Shown here piece after piece: positions 22,474 to 31,535 of a stretch of DNA of 50,207 nucleotides. The notes under the pieces are model-generated. The model was given only the letters and a program-made list of their open reading frames with translations, did not search any database and was not told where the DNA came from. The stretch covers positions 1 through 50,207 of the IMG/VR virus record IMGVR_UViG_3300035666_000033; one strand, written 5' to 3'. Position numbers and translations under genes: made by a program. How positions within the stretch are numbered: the first letter of the stretch is position 1; each line of letters begins with the position of its first letter. Origin of the DNA: a virus.

Positions 22474-23090
22474 TGCCGGAGAAGAAACCTTCATCAACTC
22501 GAATCGAACAGGCGGCTGTGGTGAAAACCATCGGCGCCCGGATGAGAGAAGCCCGCGAACTGTGCAACATGTCCCAGAGCGCGGCGGCCAGACGCCTTGG
22601 GTACTCTAACCCATCGAAACTATCCAAGGTGGAGGGAGCGACCGACACCAACTCAGTGCCATTGTGGCTGATCGTTCGCGCCGCCAGCGTCTATGAGGTT
22701 TCAATCGACTACCTGTTTGGCTGCTCCGATGACTGGGAGGCCGGTTCCCGCATGACTCAGGAGCGCGAAACCTCCGCGTGGCTGTTCGATACGTGGGAAA
22801 AGGCCCGCCGGCGAGACATGGAGACCTTGCGAAAATTGCACAACAAGGTGGAGGCAATGGAAGAGGCGATTGCCACGATGCTCGCTGCTTCTGACGAGAC
22901 CGGCGCCGCCCTGGAACGGTTCATTGAGCTCAACCCTGAATTCGAGGACATGAAAGCCGGTAGCAGGCTGACCGGATCAATCGGGCGCGCTGCCGATGCC
23001 GCCAAGAACGCCAAGGCAAAGATGACGCGGTTCCGGCTTGAATGCTCCATCGCCGCCGCCGATACGAATCAACTAAGCCTGACGATTTGA
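22473..23090 (+). CDS. XRE-type regulator upstream of terminase
   Basis: 205 residues. Residues about 15-75 form an HTH (IGARMREARELCNMSQSAAA, RRLGYSNPSKLSKVEGA) followed by a dimerisation-like helix ending SIDYLFGCSDDWE. The rest is helical. It occupies the position just before the terminase genes where phages such as lambda encode the late-gene activator or antiterminator Q. A role in late gene control is inferred from position. Confidence 0.82.
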   Translation: MPEKKPSSTRIEQAAVVKTIGARMREARELCNMSQSAAARRLGYSNPSKLSKVEGATDTNSVPLWLIVRAASVYEVSIDYLFGCSDDWEAGSRMTQERETSAWLFDTWEKARRRDMETLRKLHNKVEAMEEAIATMLAASDETGAALERFIELNPEFEDMKAGSRLTGSIGRAADAAKNAKAKMTRFRLECSIAAADTNQLSLTI

Positions 23091-23104
23091 GAGAGGTATG
23101 GGGT

Positions 23105-23986
23105 ATGGCAGCAAAACCCAAACTCACGCCCGAGCAATGGGCGGACGTGCGAAAGCATTGGGAGGGCGACTCCCGTGATGGGTATTCCTGGCTGGTCGAA
23201 GAACTGAGCCTGCCGGTATCTGCGCCGGCCGTGCGCAAGGTTGCGATACGGGATGGGTGGAGCAAGGGCGCATCGAAGGCAGAAAGCAAGCACAAGGCGG
23301 CAGCGGCAAAGGCAGCGAAGGCCCGGCAGCCCAGCAAGCCAACCCAATCGAGCAAGGTTTCCAAGGTTTCTCAGGGAAACCATGCCAAGGTTTCGGAAAC
23401 CATCGAATCAGAAACCTTTAACGAGGAAGCCATAGCGGGCGAAGAGCCCGAGCGCCGATCTGTTGGGCGGCCAACATTGTTCCGTGATGAGTATGTCGAG
23501 CAGGCGTACAAGCTGTGCCTATTGGGCGCGACTGACGCGGAACTGGCTGACTTCTTCGAGGTGTGCGAGCGAACCATCAACACCTGGAAGGAAGATTACC
23601 CGGAATTTTTGCAGTCCCTAAAGGCTGGCAAGGCTTCTGCTGATGCCGCCGTGGCCGAAAGCCTGTACAAGCGCGCCCTTGGCTACTCGCACCCTGATGT
23701 GCATATCAGCAACTTCCAGGGGATGATTACCGTCACCGACATCGTGAAGCACTACCCGCCGGACACGGGCGCGGCCTTCATTTGGCTGAAGAACCGCCAG
23801 CCTCACAAGTGGAAGGACAAGGTAGAGGTGAAGGAGGACATCAACCTCAATATCTTCCCGCCCAAGGAAGTGCTCAAGGAACTGTTCGAGGCTTCGCTGA
23901 AGCGTTCGACCGAGAAGGCGGCCATGCTGACCAACCGGCGCGAGCGCCTGGGTATCGTGATCGAGGCGGGGCAGGATGTCGACTAA
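23105..23986 (+). CDS. terS: terminase small subunit
   Basis: 293 residues from the ATG at 23105. An Ala/Lys-rich, probably disordered segment (about 60-115) separates an N-terminal helix-turn-helix-like block (LTPEQWADVRKHWEGDSRDG) from the core (GRPTLFRDEYVEQAYKLCLL, GATDAELADFFEVCERTINT), which is the usual DNA-recognition HTH of small terminases. It recognises the packaging site and hands DNA to the large subunit encoded by the overlapping next gene. Confidence 0.85.
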   Translation: MAAKPKLTPEQWADVRKHWEGDSRDGYSWLVEELSLPVSAPAVRKVAIRDGWSKGASKAESKHKAAAAKAAKARQPSKPTQSSKVSKVSQGNHAKVSETIESETFNEEAIAGEEPERRSVGRPTLFRDEYVEQAYKLCLLGATDAELADFFEVCERTINTWKEDYPEFLQSLKAGKASADAAVAESLYKRALGYSHPDVHISNFQGMITVTDIVKHYPPDTGAAFIWLKNRQPHKWKDKVEVKEDINLNIFPPKEVLKELFEASLKRSTEKAAMLTNRRERLGIVIEAGQDVD

Positions 23987-25496
23987 GCCGCTGCTGCTTC
24001 CAGAAGACCCGCGCTGGCTGGAGTTTTGCAAGGAATACTCCGGCAGCGCCGAGCGTTTCGCCCGCGAGGTGCAGGGAATTGACCCGTCCGACCAGCAGGT
24101 AGAGCTTTTCACCTGCGTTTCGGCGTCACGATCCCGCACGTCAGTAGCGTCCGGGCACGGCACCGGCAAGACGACCAGCATCGCCAATATCGTGCTGTGG
24201 CATCTGCTGTGCTACCCGATGTCCGTCACGCTGCTGACAGCGAACGACATGGATCAGTTGAAGGCCACGCTCTGGAAGGAAATCGGCGTCGCCCTGGAGC
24301 GCATCCGGCGCGGCCCGCATGGATGGGTTGCGGATCATGTCGAAATCCTGGCGAACGCGACCTGCCGCATTATCGGCTTTGAACAGGTCTGGTTCGTCGA
24401 GAGCAAGACGGCAAACGAGAAGACGGCCAACAAGATGGCAGGCCGGCACGGCGAATGGCTGCTGATTATCGGAGACGAGGCTTCCACACTGCCGGACAAC
24501 GTGCTGACCACGCTCACCGGCGCCCTGACTGAGCAGCACAACCGGATGCTGCTGACCAGCCAGCCGACCCGCAATGCCGGCTTCTTCTACCGCACCCACA
24601 ACGACCTTGCCATCCAGAACGGCGGGGAATGGACGCCGCTTGTCTTCGACTCGTTCGACTCGCCTTTTGTGAGCGATGACTCCCTGCTGGAGTTGTGGAA
24701 TTCATACGACGACGACGAGCGCAACGTCCGACTGCTGGGCCGATTCCCGCAAGACTCGTCAAAGCACATGATGAGCCTGAAGGTTGCAGAGTCGATGTAC
24801 CGGCGCGGCCGGATCATCAAGGACGACGAGAATTTCGGCTGGTTTGTGCTTGGCGACATCGCATCTGGCGAGGGATTGCGCGACAAATCGGCGTGCGTAG
24901 TGGCGCGCGTGATCGGCTATGGCGACATCGGGCCTGATGCCCGGCGCGTCGAGGTGGCGGCCATTCCGGTACTGACCAACAAGATTCGCTCCAACATGTT
25001 CGCATCCACCCTGGCGGACTGCGGAGCCGATCTGAGCAACCCGACCAACGTAATCGACTCCGGCGGCCTTGGTATCAACGTCTGCCAAGACCTGGAGGAC
25101 ATGGGCAAGGTTGTGCACCGGGTCAATTGGGGCAACCCGTGTTTCAAGAAGCTGAACAAGGACAGATACCTCAATCTGCGAGCTCAAGCCATGCACCAGG
25201 CCGCGCGTGCGGCGAAGGATGGGCGCCTGTCAATTCTCACCCAGGACTACAAGAACGTGATGCTGGGTCAGTCTTCGCGCATCCCGAAGACATTCACCGA
25301 GAAGGGGCGGATTCGCGTTCCGCCGAAAGGATCAACGGAATGGGATGGCCTTGGATCGCCTGACCTTTGGGACGCCGTGTGCTTCGCCTTCCTGGAGAAC
25401 GCCAGCTACATCGTGAGCGAGAACATTGGAGGCGAGTCGGGCGGACTGACCGAATCCGTCATGGCGAAGGCCGATAGCCTGCTTGCCGACGTGTGA
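23976..25496 (+). CDS. terL: terminase large subunit
   Basis: 506 residues. The packaging ATPase has Walker A SGHGTGKTT (59-67) and Walker B WLLIIGDEAS (161-170, Asp167-Glu168), followed by the coupling motif LTSQPTRN. The C-terminal nuclease includes LGDIASGEGLRDKSACVVAR, NVIDSGGLGINVC and GSPDLWDAVCFAF, as in RNase H-like terminase nucleases. It cuts the concatemer and pumps DNA into the prohead. Start overlaps the small subunit by 11 bases. Confidence 0.95.
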   Translation: MSTKPLLLPEDPRWLEFCKEYSGSAERFAREVQGIDPSDQQVELFTCVSASRSRTSVASGHGTGKTTSIANIVLWHLLCYPMSVTLLTANDMDQLKATLWKEIGVALERIRRGPHGWVADHVEILANATCRIIGFEQVWFVESKTANEKTANKMAGRHGEWLLIIGDEASTLPDNVLTTLTGALTEQHNRMLLTSQPTRNAGFFYRTHNDLAIQNGGEWTPLVFDSFDSPFVSDDSLLELWNSYDDDERNVRLLGRFPQDSSKHMMSLKVAESMYRRGRIIKDDENFGWFVLGDIASGEGLRDKSACVVARVIGYGDIGPDARRVEVAAIPVLTNKIRSNMFASTLADCGADLSNPTNVIDSGGLGINVCQDLEDMGKVVHRVNWGNPCFKKLNKDRYLNLRAQAMHQAARAAKDGRLSILTQDYKNVMLGQSSRIPKTFTEKGRIRVPPKGSTEWDGLGSPDLWDAVCFAFLENASYIVSENIGGESGGLTESVMAKADSLLADV

Positions 25497-25497
25497 G

Positions 25498-25539
25498 GCG
25501 GAAAACAGCCCCGGATTGCTGCCAGCCGCCGCCTACCAT
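25498..25539 (+). promoter_or_regulatory. possible late regulatory element, copy A
   Basis: GCGGAAAAC (25498-25506), 27 bases, then TACCAT (25534-25539), upstream of the first head gene. The same pair, with 28 bases between, occurs at 41277-41319. A phage late promoter or processing site is possible. GGCGG and CCGCC flanks could also form a weak stem. Confidence 0.3.
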
Positions 25540-25562
25540 CGCATAAAGAAGGAGGTTTGCGC

Positions 25563-26375
25563 ATGGAAACCAAGATCATCACCTACAACCTGAAAGACCG
25601 TGGCCGCCAGTACCGTGGCAAGGAACGTAATTTCAACATTCGCTCCATTGTTTCTGCGATCAATGGCCCAGCCTGCCAGGAGCGCGTCAAGAACCGCGAC
25701 ATGCTGGGCTACTACGGCCACTGGCCGCGCATCAAATTCGGCATGGTGCCTCAAGAGGGCGGCATGGACTCCGGCCGCCCGTCGTTGGTTGAGCCGGCGC
25801 TTGTCACGACATTTCTGAAGGCGCACGACGACGGCACCATCGAGCACAAGGCGGAATTCCTTTCAACGGACTCCGGCCAGGTTGCCGCCAAGCTGTTTTC
25901 CAGCCGAGCCGGCGGATTTTCGTCGGCAATCGATCAGACGCGCCCGGAGTTCTTCGGGTTCGATTACGTTCTGGAGCCAAACTATTCCACCAACCGGGGT
26001 TACACCCTGGACGATGTGAATGGAATGACGCTTGACGACATCGAGGCGGCTGTCTACGACGAGCAGCTACGTGGCGTCATGCGCCTGCTGGATTCGGCCA
26101 ATGGCGAGCGCGAGCGCGCAAACGATGTTATCGAACGCCTGAGCGCCGAGAATGAGCACCTGTTGTCCATGCTCGCCGCCAAGGGAATCGACTCGAACGC
26201 GCTAGATTCAGTCTCTGTTCTGCCTGTCGCCGTGTCCCTGGATGCAGTGGAGCGGATCAAGCGCGATTCCTTTCTGTTCCGCACCGCCTCGCTGCCGTCG
26301 TTCATCGAGCCCCAGGAGGCGAAGGCGGACAAGCAGCCGCTATACGACCGCCTGCTGGGCAAATTTACCCGGTAA
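25563..26375 (+). CDS. putative prohead protease / head processing protein
   Basis: 270 residues from the ATG at 25563, with a consensus AGGAGG seven bases upstream. MLGYYGHWPRIKFGMVP, DGTIEHKAEFLSTDSG and SRAGGFSSAIDQ recall capsid-maturation serine proteases, in which a His precedes and a Ser follows a small beta-barrel core. The C-terminal third is helical with an abundant Glu/Arg coiled segment, which could be scaffold-like. It is the first gene after terminase. Assignment rests on pattern only. Confidence 0.5.
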   Translation: METKIITYNLKDRGRQYRGKERNFNIRSIVSAINGPACQERVKNRDMLGYYGHWPRIKFGMVPQEGGMDSGRPSLVEPALVTTFLKAHDDGTIEHKAEFLSTDSGQVAAKLFSSRAGGFSSAIDQTRPEFFGFDYVLEPNYSTNRGYTLDDVNGMTLDDIEAAVYDEQLRGVMRLLDSANGERERANDVIERLSAENEHLLSMLAAKGIDSNALDSVSVLPVAVSLDAVERIKRDSFLFRTASLPSFIEPQEAKADKQPLYDRLLGKFTR

Positions 26376-26381
26376 CTGCCA

Positions 26382-27161
26382 ATGCTCCAGCCAGTCAAAG
26401 CCGCGTTCGGCGAATACATGGGGGGCTTTTACGCCTCCATCGTGCCAACCACCAAGGCGCTGGAGGGGTACGTCACGCGCGGCCTGGCAAAGAGCGTTGT
26501 TTGGGCGCCATCCCGGATGATCGACACGGCCGAGGACATGCTTTCAAGCTGGCAGCGTAACGACACGGACAGCGCCGCAACCAAGCCGGCGAACATGCCA
26601 GTCATCATCGTTGCAATGGCCAAGGATTACACGCCGACAGGGCGAGACTTCACCCGCCAGGTAGCTGAATCTGTCATGGTCATGATTCCCGGTGATGACA
26701 AGGAGCGCGTTTTCGGTGTTCGCGCCGTCGCCGGTGACATCCGGGCGCAGATTTGCATATTCGCCCATGACGAGCCGTCCGCCCGCTCCATTGCCGCTCA
26801 GTTCCTGCTGTTCCTTGATGCCGTGCCGAATCGACGATTCACGGCGCGATACAACTTCGCCGGCGAGCCGATGGATTGGCCGGTACAGGTCGAGTCGCCG
26901 GACGCTCCGGCCATGTCAATCCAGACCGAGGCGAAGAATCTCACCATCCTCGCCATCGACATCACCCTGAAGGCCGAAATCCCGCTGTTCGACGCGCCTG
27001 CCGAGGGGCAGCCGAACGACGGCAAGGGCACGCCAGGCACAGCAGACCCGGCAGGCTATCCGCTTGTGCAGGAAATCAACGCCGAGAGCATGGAGAGCGG
27101 GGATAACGGCGGCTCCGTCGTCGTCAGGCCATACGTCGTCAATGGGGAGCGCGACCTGTGA
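26382..27161 (+). CDS. phage structural protein, possible neck or tail-completion protein
   Basis: 259 residues. The middle is beta-rich with an alternating pattern (VIIVAMAKDYTPTG, FGVRAVAGDIRAQICIFAHD, MDWPVQVESPDAPAM, NLTILAIDITLKAEIPLF) similar to neck or tail-terminator proteins. The C-terminal 50 residues are Gly/Pro-rich and likely flexible. It overlaps the next gene by GTGA. No firm family. Confidence 0.6.
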   Translation: MLQPVKAAFGEYMGGFYASIVPTTKALEGYVTRGLAKSVVWAPSRMIDTAEDMLSSWQRNDTDSAATKPANMPVIIVAMAKDYTPTGRDFTRQVAESVMVMIPGDDKERVFGVRAVAGDIRAQICIFAHDEPSARSIAAQFLLFLDAVPNRRFTARYNFAGEPMDWPVQVESPDAPAMSIQTEAKNLTILAIDITLKAEIPLFDAPAEGQPNDGKGTPGTADPAGYPLVQEINAESMESGDNGGSVVVRPYVVNGERDL

Positions 27162-27646
27162 TCCAGATTCAGGCCACCTTCACCGGTTACGGAGGCCGCC
27201 CGTGCAGCCTGTTTTCAGCCTATGACCCTGACGCCCGCGTCCTGGTTGTCGGGGCAGAAGCGGATTATCGAACTGAGCGCCGGTCTGGCTGCATCGTACT
27301 GACCAACGATCAGGACATCCCGCGCGACGAGCTCTTTACCGATGCCGACCTGATGCGCGCCATATCGGCGTTCTATTCCCTGAAGGCCGGCATCGCCGCT
27401 GATGGCAAGAGTTCGCGCATCGCGTTCGCTGACCGTGCGGCGCGAGCAAACCCGGATCAGGCCATAGAGAAAGACGGGATCGACGCCGGCGGGCCGAAAT
27501 ACCGCATTGCCGAGGGCGTCACCTGTGGGCAGATTGCCGCATTGGCGACGTGTCTACATGCAACCCGCTCCGATACGGTGGAGCGCACCGTGAAGATGGC
27601 CGAATCGTTCCGCTTCCTGACCCGTGGCGGCGTCATTACAATCTGA
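27158..27646 (+). CDS. conserved late protein, function unknown
   Basis: 162 residues from a GTG at 27158 that overlaps the preceding TGA. Beta strands at the N-terminus (IQIQATFTGYGGRPC, VLVVGAEADYRTERRSG) are followed by a helical, Ala-rich middle. Position in the head-neck cluster suggests a minor structural or connector role. Not recognised. Confidence 0.65.
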   Translation: MIQIQATFTGYGGRPCSLFSAYDPDARVLVVGAEADYRTERRSGCIVLTNDQDIPRDELFTDADLMRAISAFYSLKAGIAADGKSSRIAFADRAARANPDQAIEKDGIDAGGPKYRIAEGVTCGQIAALATCLHATRSDTVERTVKMAESFRFLTRGGVITI

Positions 27647-27657
27647 AAGGGGCTGAC

Positions 27658-27777
27658 ATGCTTGCTCATTGGTACGCCGGCGCATGGATCGAGGCGCTCA
27701 CGAAAGCGACCGTTCTTCCGCTTGATGTCGCCGCTGAATTCTGGGACACCTGGCACAAGGTATATCGTGGGAAGTGA
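27658..27777 (+). CDS. 39-residue late peptide
   Basis: The ATG follows AAAGGGG. The peptide starts MLAHWYAGAWIEALTKATVL and has an amphipathic, Trp-rich helix. It fills the space between two late genes (27646 and 27784) and has a good ribosome-binding site. No family. Confidence 0.55.
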   Translation: MLAHWYAGAWIEALTKATVLPLDVAAEFWDTWHKVYRGK

Positions 27778-27783
27778 CCGGGA

Positions 27784-28122
27784 ATGATCGAAAAAGACAC
27801 CCGAGCGGCCAAGTCCTTCTACCGGGAAGTGCGCAAGTTCGCCGAGAGCACCAAGCCCTGGGACACCACGGCAATTTTCTATGAGACAAAGCCGGATGAG
27901 GCTTTCGACCTGACGCTGGTGTCGCAGCGCGTCTATGGCCGGCGTGACGAGTTCCTTGCCGTCATGGCCGCCGCCGGGCTTGATACCGTAGATCAGCCGC
28001 TGCCACAGAAGCGCATTGTTCTGCCGAATGAAGGGCAGCTTTACGCCATCAAGCGCCGAACCGGCTTTGAGTCCATCCCAGGATACCGAGAAGACTACGC
28101 GCCCACCTGGGCCGAGGGGTAA
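27784..28122 (+). CDS. tail protein X-like (LysM-type) candidate
   Basis: 112 residues. DEAFDLTLVSQRVYGRRDEF followed by LPQKRIVLPNEGQLYAIKRR parallels tail protein X of P2-like phages: a polar start, an RxYG turn, a helix, then a strand with LP. Protein X is a small LysM-like tail component. The match is by pattern and the location among head-neck genes is unusual, so this is tentative. Confidence 0.45.
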   Translation: MIEKDTRAAKSFYREVRKFAESTKPWDTTAIFYETKPDEAFDLTLVSQRVYGRRDEFLAVMAAAGLDTVDQPLPQKRIVLPNEGQLYAIKRRTGFESIPGYREDYAPTWAEG

Positions 28123-28125
28123 CGC

Positions 28126-29226
28126 ATGGCCGATTCATGGCTTGGCAAGGTAAGGGGCCACGTCGGCGAGGCGAAAGGCCGGTTCTCAGCCGACAAGAGG
28201 CAGCGGGAAGAGGCCGAATCGTCGCCTAAATCTGTCATCCTGACCAAGAACGAGGTTCAGGGTGAGTGGGACGCAAGCCGCGTCCTGATGACCACGATAG
28301 GCGGCAAAGCAAGGCCGATAACCGCTGACGACCTGGCGACGTTCCGTCACAACATGCGCCTTGCGCAGACGAGATTCAAGGGCGGCAAGGGGATCACCGC
28401 CCGCCAAGTAATCGACATGGCCGCGTCTCAGCCGCTTCGGTACGCCGCAAGCAAGCCTGGCGATGCGGCAAGCGACATCGATAAGGCGCGTAAGGAAATC
28501 ACGACCGGAATCCCGGTTTCCGCCCAAAATGGCATGGTTCGATTCATCACCAACGCCGGCAAGGATTCGGATGTAACGCGGCACCACGTCGTTGTGATGT
28601 TCAACGCCTTCGCGGAAGCCGGACAGAAGCTGGCGGCCACCGAGGCGAAAGACAGGAAGTCGCCAAAGCAGGTAGCCAACTGGCTCAGGAAACAGAAGCT
28701 GTCATTCGACTGCGATTGCGGGCGGCATCGCTATTTCCTGCGTTATGTCGCAACTATCGGCGGATTCGCTGCTGGCCGGCAGGAGTGGGGCTATCCGAAG
28801 ATTCGCAACCCAGGGCTGAAAGGGGTTGCCTGCAAGCATGTGCTGCGCGTGATGACGGAAATAGAGTCATCGAACGCCGTGTTGCGCTTCCTTGAGAAGC
28901 ACATGGAGAAGTTGCAGGCTTCAGCCGATAGCAGCGCGAGAATTCGGGCCGCACAAAGCGAGGCGGAAGAGACGGCAGCCGCCAAAGGCGCGACCAAGAT
29001 CAAGACCAGCGAGCAGCGCAAGGCAGAGGCTGCAAAGGCTAGGGAGCGCCGTGCAGCAAAGGCGGCAGTAAAGGCGGCGCCTCGCTCGAAAGCAAAGAAG
29101 CCGGCAGCGACCAGGCGCCTTGAGGCGCAGATCGACAAAGGCGAAATCACGACGGAAGACTTGCTTGCCCAACTACGCCGACTTGGCATGACGCCTGAAA
29201 AAATCGCCGCCGCACTGAAAGGATAG
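28126..29226 (+). CDS. virion-cluster protein with a SWIM-type zinc finger
   Basis: 366 residues. Cys196-X-Cys198 (FDCDCGRHRYF) and Cys236-X-His238 (GVACKHVLRVM) give the exact CXC-X(n)-CXH pattern of SWIM zinc fingers, which bind DNA or proteins. The flanks are helical, and the C-terminal 90 residues are Lys/Ala/Arg-rich (AEAAKARERRAAKAAVKAAP), then end in a short acidic helix. It lies between late genes and could be a DNA-binding internal or head protein. No family is recognised beyond the finger. Confidence 0.72.
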   Translation: MADSWLGKVRGHVGEAKGRFSADKRQREEAESSPKSVILTKNEVQGEWDASRVLMTTIGGKARPITADDLATFRHNMRLAQTRFKGGKGITARQVIDMAASQPLRYAASKPGDAASDIDKARKEITTGIPVSAQNGMVRFITNAGKDSDVTRHHVVVMFNAFAEAGQKLAATEAKDRKSPKQVANWLRKQKLSFDCDCGRHRYFLRYVATIGGFAAGRQEWGYPKIRNPGLKGVACKHVLRVMTEIESSNAVLRFLEKHMEKLQASADSSARIRAAQSEAEETAAAKGATKIKTSEQRKAEAAKARERRAAKAAVKAAPRSKAKKPAATRRLEAQIDKGEITTEDLLAQLRRLGMTPEKIAAALKG

Positions 29227-29228
29227 GC

Positions 29229-29714
29229 ATGCTCACCAATGTACCAAGCGCCGTGAATCGCATGGCGCGCAACGTCGTAATCAACCACCCGAATACATGG
29301 GAGTGCCAGGTATTCAGGAAGCGCGTCACACGCACCGGAGGCGAGCCCGTCGGCGGCTTGCCAACGATGGGCGGGCTTGGCGTTCTGGACTCCGAGGATG
29401 AAGAGTCTGTCGAGTACGACCACCTTGGGAACGGGTACGCATTGCAGGCAGAGGCGTTCATGGCGTCGCCGATGATGGATCGCCAGGATGCGAATAACGG
29501 CAGTGGCGCCGAATTCCGCTTTCTCGTGGAGCCAGAAGAGCCGTCCGGCATGCCTGGGTTCTTCGACATCCGCAACCGAGACGTGATCTACCTCGTTCTG
29601 TCGGATGACGTGAGGCTGGCGTATGAGGTTGTTGGCACCGAGACCACCGTCAATATCCCGCCATTCGTGACGCGGTATGTGTGCAACCGGCGCGGAGACC
29701 TTGATTTGCCGTAG
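29229..29714 (+). CDS. conserved late protein, possible head completion
   Basis: 161 residues; GGATAG precedes the ATG. It is acidic with beta character (MARNVVINHPNTWECQVF, DRQDANNGSGAEFRFLVEPE, DVIYLVLSDDVRLAYEVVGT). The gene lies between the SWIM protein and the capsid gene, where connector or head-completion proteins often lie. Function is inferred from context only. Confidence 0.6.
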   Translation: MLTNVPSAVNRMARNVVINHPNTWECQVFRKRVTRTGGEPVGGLPTMGGLGVLDSEDEESVEYDHLGNGYALQAEAFMASPMMDRQDANNGSGAEFRFLVEPEEPSGMPGFFDIRNRDVIYLVLSDDVRLAYEVVGTETTVNIPPFVTRYVCNRRGDLDLP

Positions 29715-29721
29715 TCGGAGG

Positions 29722-29812
29722 CGGGGCAGCAAACCCGGAAAAAGCCCCGTTTGGTCAGTTTTCAGCCTTTCAGAATACACACAAGTCGGCTACCAGCCGG
29801 CGTTTCTTGTGT
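29722..29812 (+). promoter_or_regulatory. capsid gene 5' region with two inverted repeats
   Basis: The 125-bp gap before the capsid gene holds CGGGGC (29722-29727) and GCCCCG (29744-29749) followed by only three T, a weak terminator at best. It also holds ACACAAG (29779-29785) and CTTGTGT (29806-29812) around an inner GGCT/AGCC. Such a hairpin in the leader could stabilise capsid mRNA. Confidence 0.5.
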
Positions 29813-29839
29813 TTGAACTTTCCGAAAGGACTCACGATT

Positions 29840-31510
29840 ATGACCAAGCGCATCCACCAGGATTACTTCAAGCGCGAAACCGCCGAGGTAGCCCAGTTCG
29901 TTGATAACCTGAAGGACAATGCCGTCAAGGCTGGCACCTTCGATTCCGCCGCTGCCGCAGACTTCATTGCGACCGCGAGCAACCAGAATTCCGGCGTCAA
30001 GGTTCCCGAGACCCTGCAAGTCGTTCTGGATGAAGCCAAGGGCGATGATGCAGCACTCGTCACCCGCGCGATTCTCGATGGCGTTTCCGCCTACGAATCC
30101 CAGCACGGCATTGCAGCCCCTGCCGACGTGATCGAGCAGGCCCTGCACCTGGCCTTTGCCACCACGGACTCCGCGCGCCGCAAGTTCAGCCTGGACTCCG
30201 CAAGCTCCGCGCATCACGACGCCCTGGCATTGCAGCCGAACCGCGCCATTGTGGCAATTCTCTCCGCAATGGGCGATGCCATCCCGTTCGCCCACTACCT
30301 GCCTGCCGACATCGGTTCCAATGAGGCAGTTCTTGCCATCATGAGCCACAACGCCGGCAATACCTACGGCCGCTATGCCGAGGGCGGGCTGATGGACGGC
30401 TCCCTGTCGGGCAATACCTATGTGTCCTCGTCCCGCATCAACAAGTCGATGCCGGTTGTCGATACTGGCGCCGTCACCGGCAAGCTGACCACGATCCAGA
30501 CGACCGACGAAACCTGCGACGCCGGCGCCGCTGCCGTCAAGCTGTTGCGTGGCCGCTCCCTGGTTTATGTGAATGGCGTTCTGGCTGCCAAGGAAGTCGA
30601 TTCGACCGGTTCCGGCAACTCGCCCGTGTCCGGCAATATCACCATCGCCGGCACCAACTACGTTATCGGCGGCACCATCAACACCGATACCGGCGTCTAT
30701 GCCCTGACCACTGCGCCGGCCATGCCCGTCACTATCCCGGTCGTCGTTGAGGGCTTCATCGACTACGAGCGCGCCCCGGAACTGACCCCATCGATCATCA
30801 CGGCGGTCAATACCTACAAGCTGCACGCCAAGCCCTGGCGCGTAACCACTCACCAGACCATCGACAGCCGTACTCAGATGGCGAATGAACTGGGCCTCGA
30901 TCCGTACAGCGAGAGCGTGATTGCCATTCAGGCGCAGTTCGCCAACGAGCGTCACTACGAGGTTCTGGCTAAGGCTCGCCGCCTGGCCGCCAACAACCAA
31001 GTTGATTACGACTTCGAGTGGGCCGCACGTTCTCCGCAGATGAACCGCGCGATGCTCTGGCTTGATTTCGGCCATGTCCTGGCTGCCGCATCACAGCAGA
31101 TGGCGCTGGATACCATGAATCACGGTATCACCCATCTGTACGTCGGTAAGAACGTCGCCGCTCAGTTCATGTCGCTGCCGCGCGAGATTTTCGAGCCGTC
31201 CGGCGTCGCCGAGCGCCCCGGAATCTTCCGCATCGGCCGCCTGTTTGGCCGGTTCGAGGTCTATTACACCCCGAAGGGCATCACTGAGAGCGAAACTGCA
31301 TCGCAAATCCTGTGCGTTGGCCGCGCTACCGACGTGACGCGCAACCCGTTCATTTTGGGCGATGCCGTTCCGCCGACCGTGATCCCGCTGTCTGTTGGGG
31401 CTGACCTGAAGCAGGGCGCTGGTTTCTACGCCCGCAACTTCACGGCAGTCAATCCGCACGGCCCGTCTTCGCTGGGCTGCGCACTCATCAACATCACCAA
31501 CCTGAAGTAA
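29840..31510 (+). CDS. major capsid protein candidate
   Basis: 556 residues from the ATG at 29840 (GAAAGGA upstream). The N-terminal 90 residues are helical and could be a cleaved delta domain. The HK97-type core is suggested by AILSAMGDAIPFAHYLPADI, INKSMPVVDTGAVTGKLTTI, then a Gly/Thr/Val-rich insertion (about 245-300) and WRVTTHQTIDSRTQMANELG and the C-terminal NPFILGDAVPPTVIPLSVGA. Length is similar to the P1 and T4 capsid precursors. A strong ribosome-binding site and leader hairpin fit high expression. Not aligned to a known capsid, so fold assignment is tentative. Confidence 0.72.
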   Translation: MTKRIHQDYFKRETAEVAQFVDNLKDNAVKAGTFDSAAAADFIATASNQNSGVKVPETLQVVLDEAKGDDAALVTRAILDGVSAYESQHGIAAPADVIEQALHLAFATTDSARRKFSLDSASSAHHDALALQPNRAIVAILSAMGDAIPFAHYLPADIGSNEAVLAIMSHNAGNTYGRYAEGGLMDGSLSGNTYVSSSRINKSMPVVDTGAVTGKLTTIQTTDETCDAGAAAVKLLRGRSLVYVNGVLAAKEVDSTGSGNSPVSGNITIAGTNYVIGGTINTDTGVYALTTAPAMPVTIPVVVEGFIDYERAPELTPSIITAVNTYKLHAKPWRVTTHQTIDSRTQMANELGLDPYSESVIAIQAQFANERHYEVLAKARRLAANNQVDYDFEWAARSPQMNRAMLWLDFGHVLAAASQQMALDTMNHGITHLYVGKNVAAQFMSLPREIFEPSGVAERPGIFRIGRLFGRFEVYYTPKGITESETASQILCVGRATDVTRNPFILGDAVPPTVIPLSVGADLKQGAGFYARNFTAVNPHGPSSLGCALINITNLK

Positions 31511-31535
31511 TCGGGCTGGATAAGGAGCAACCAAC

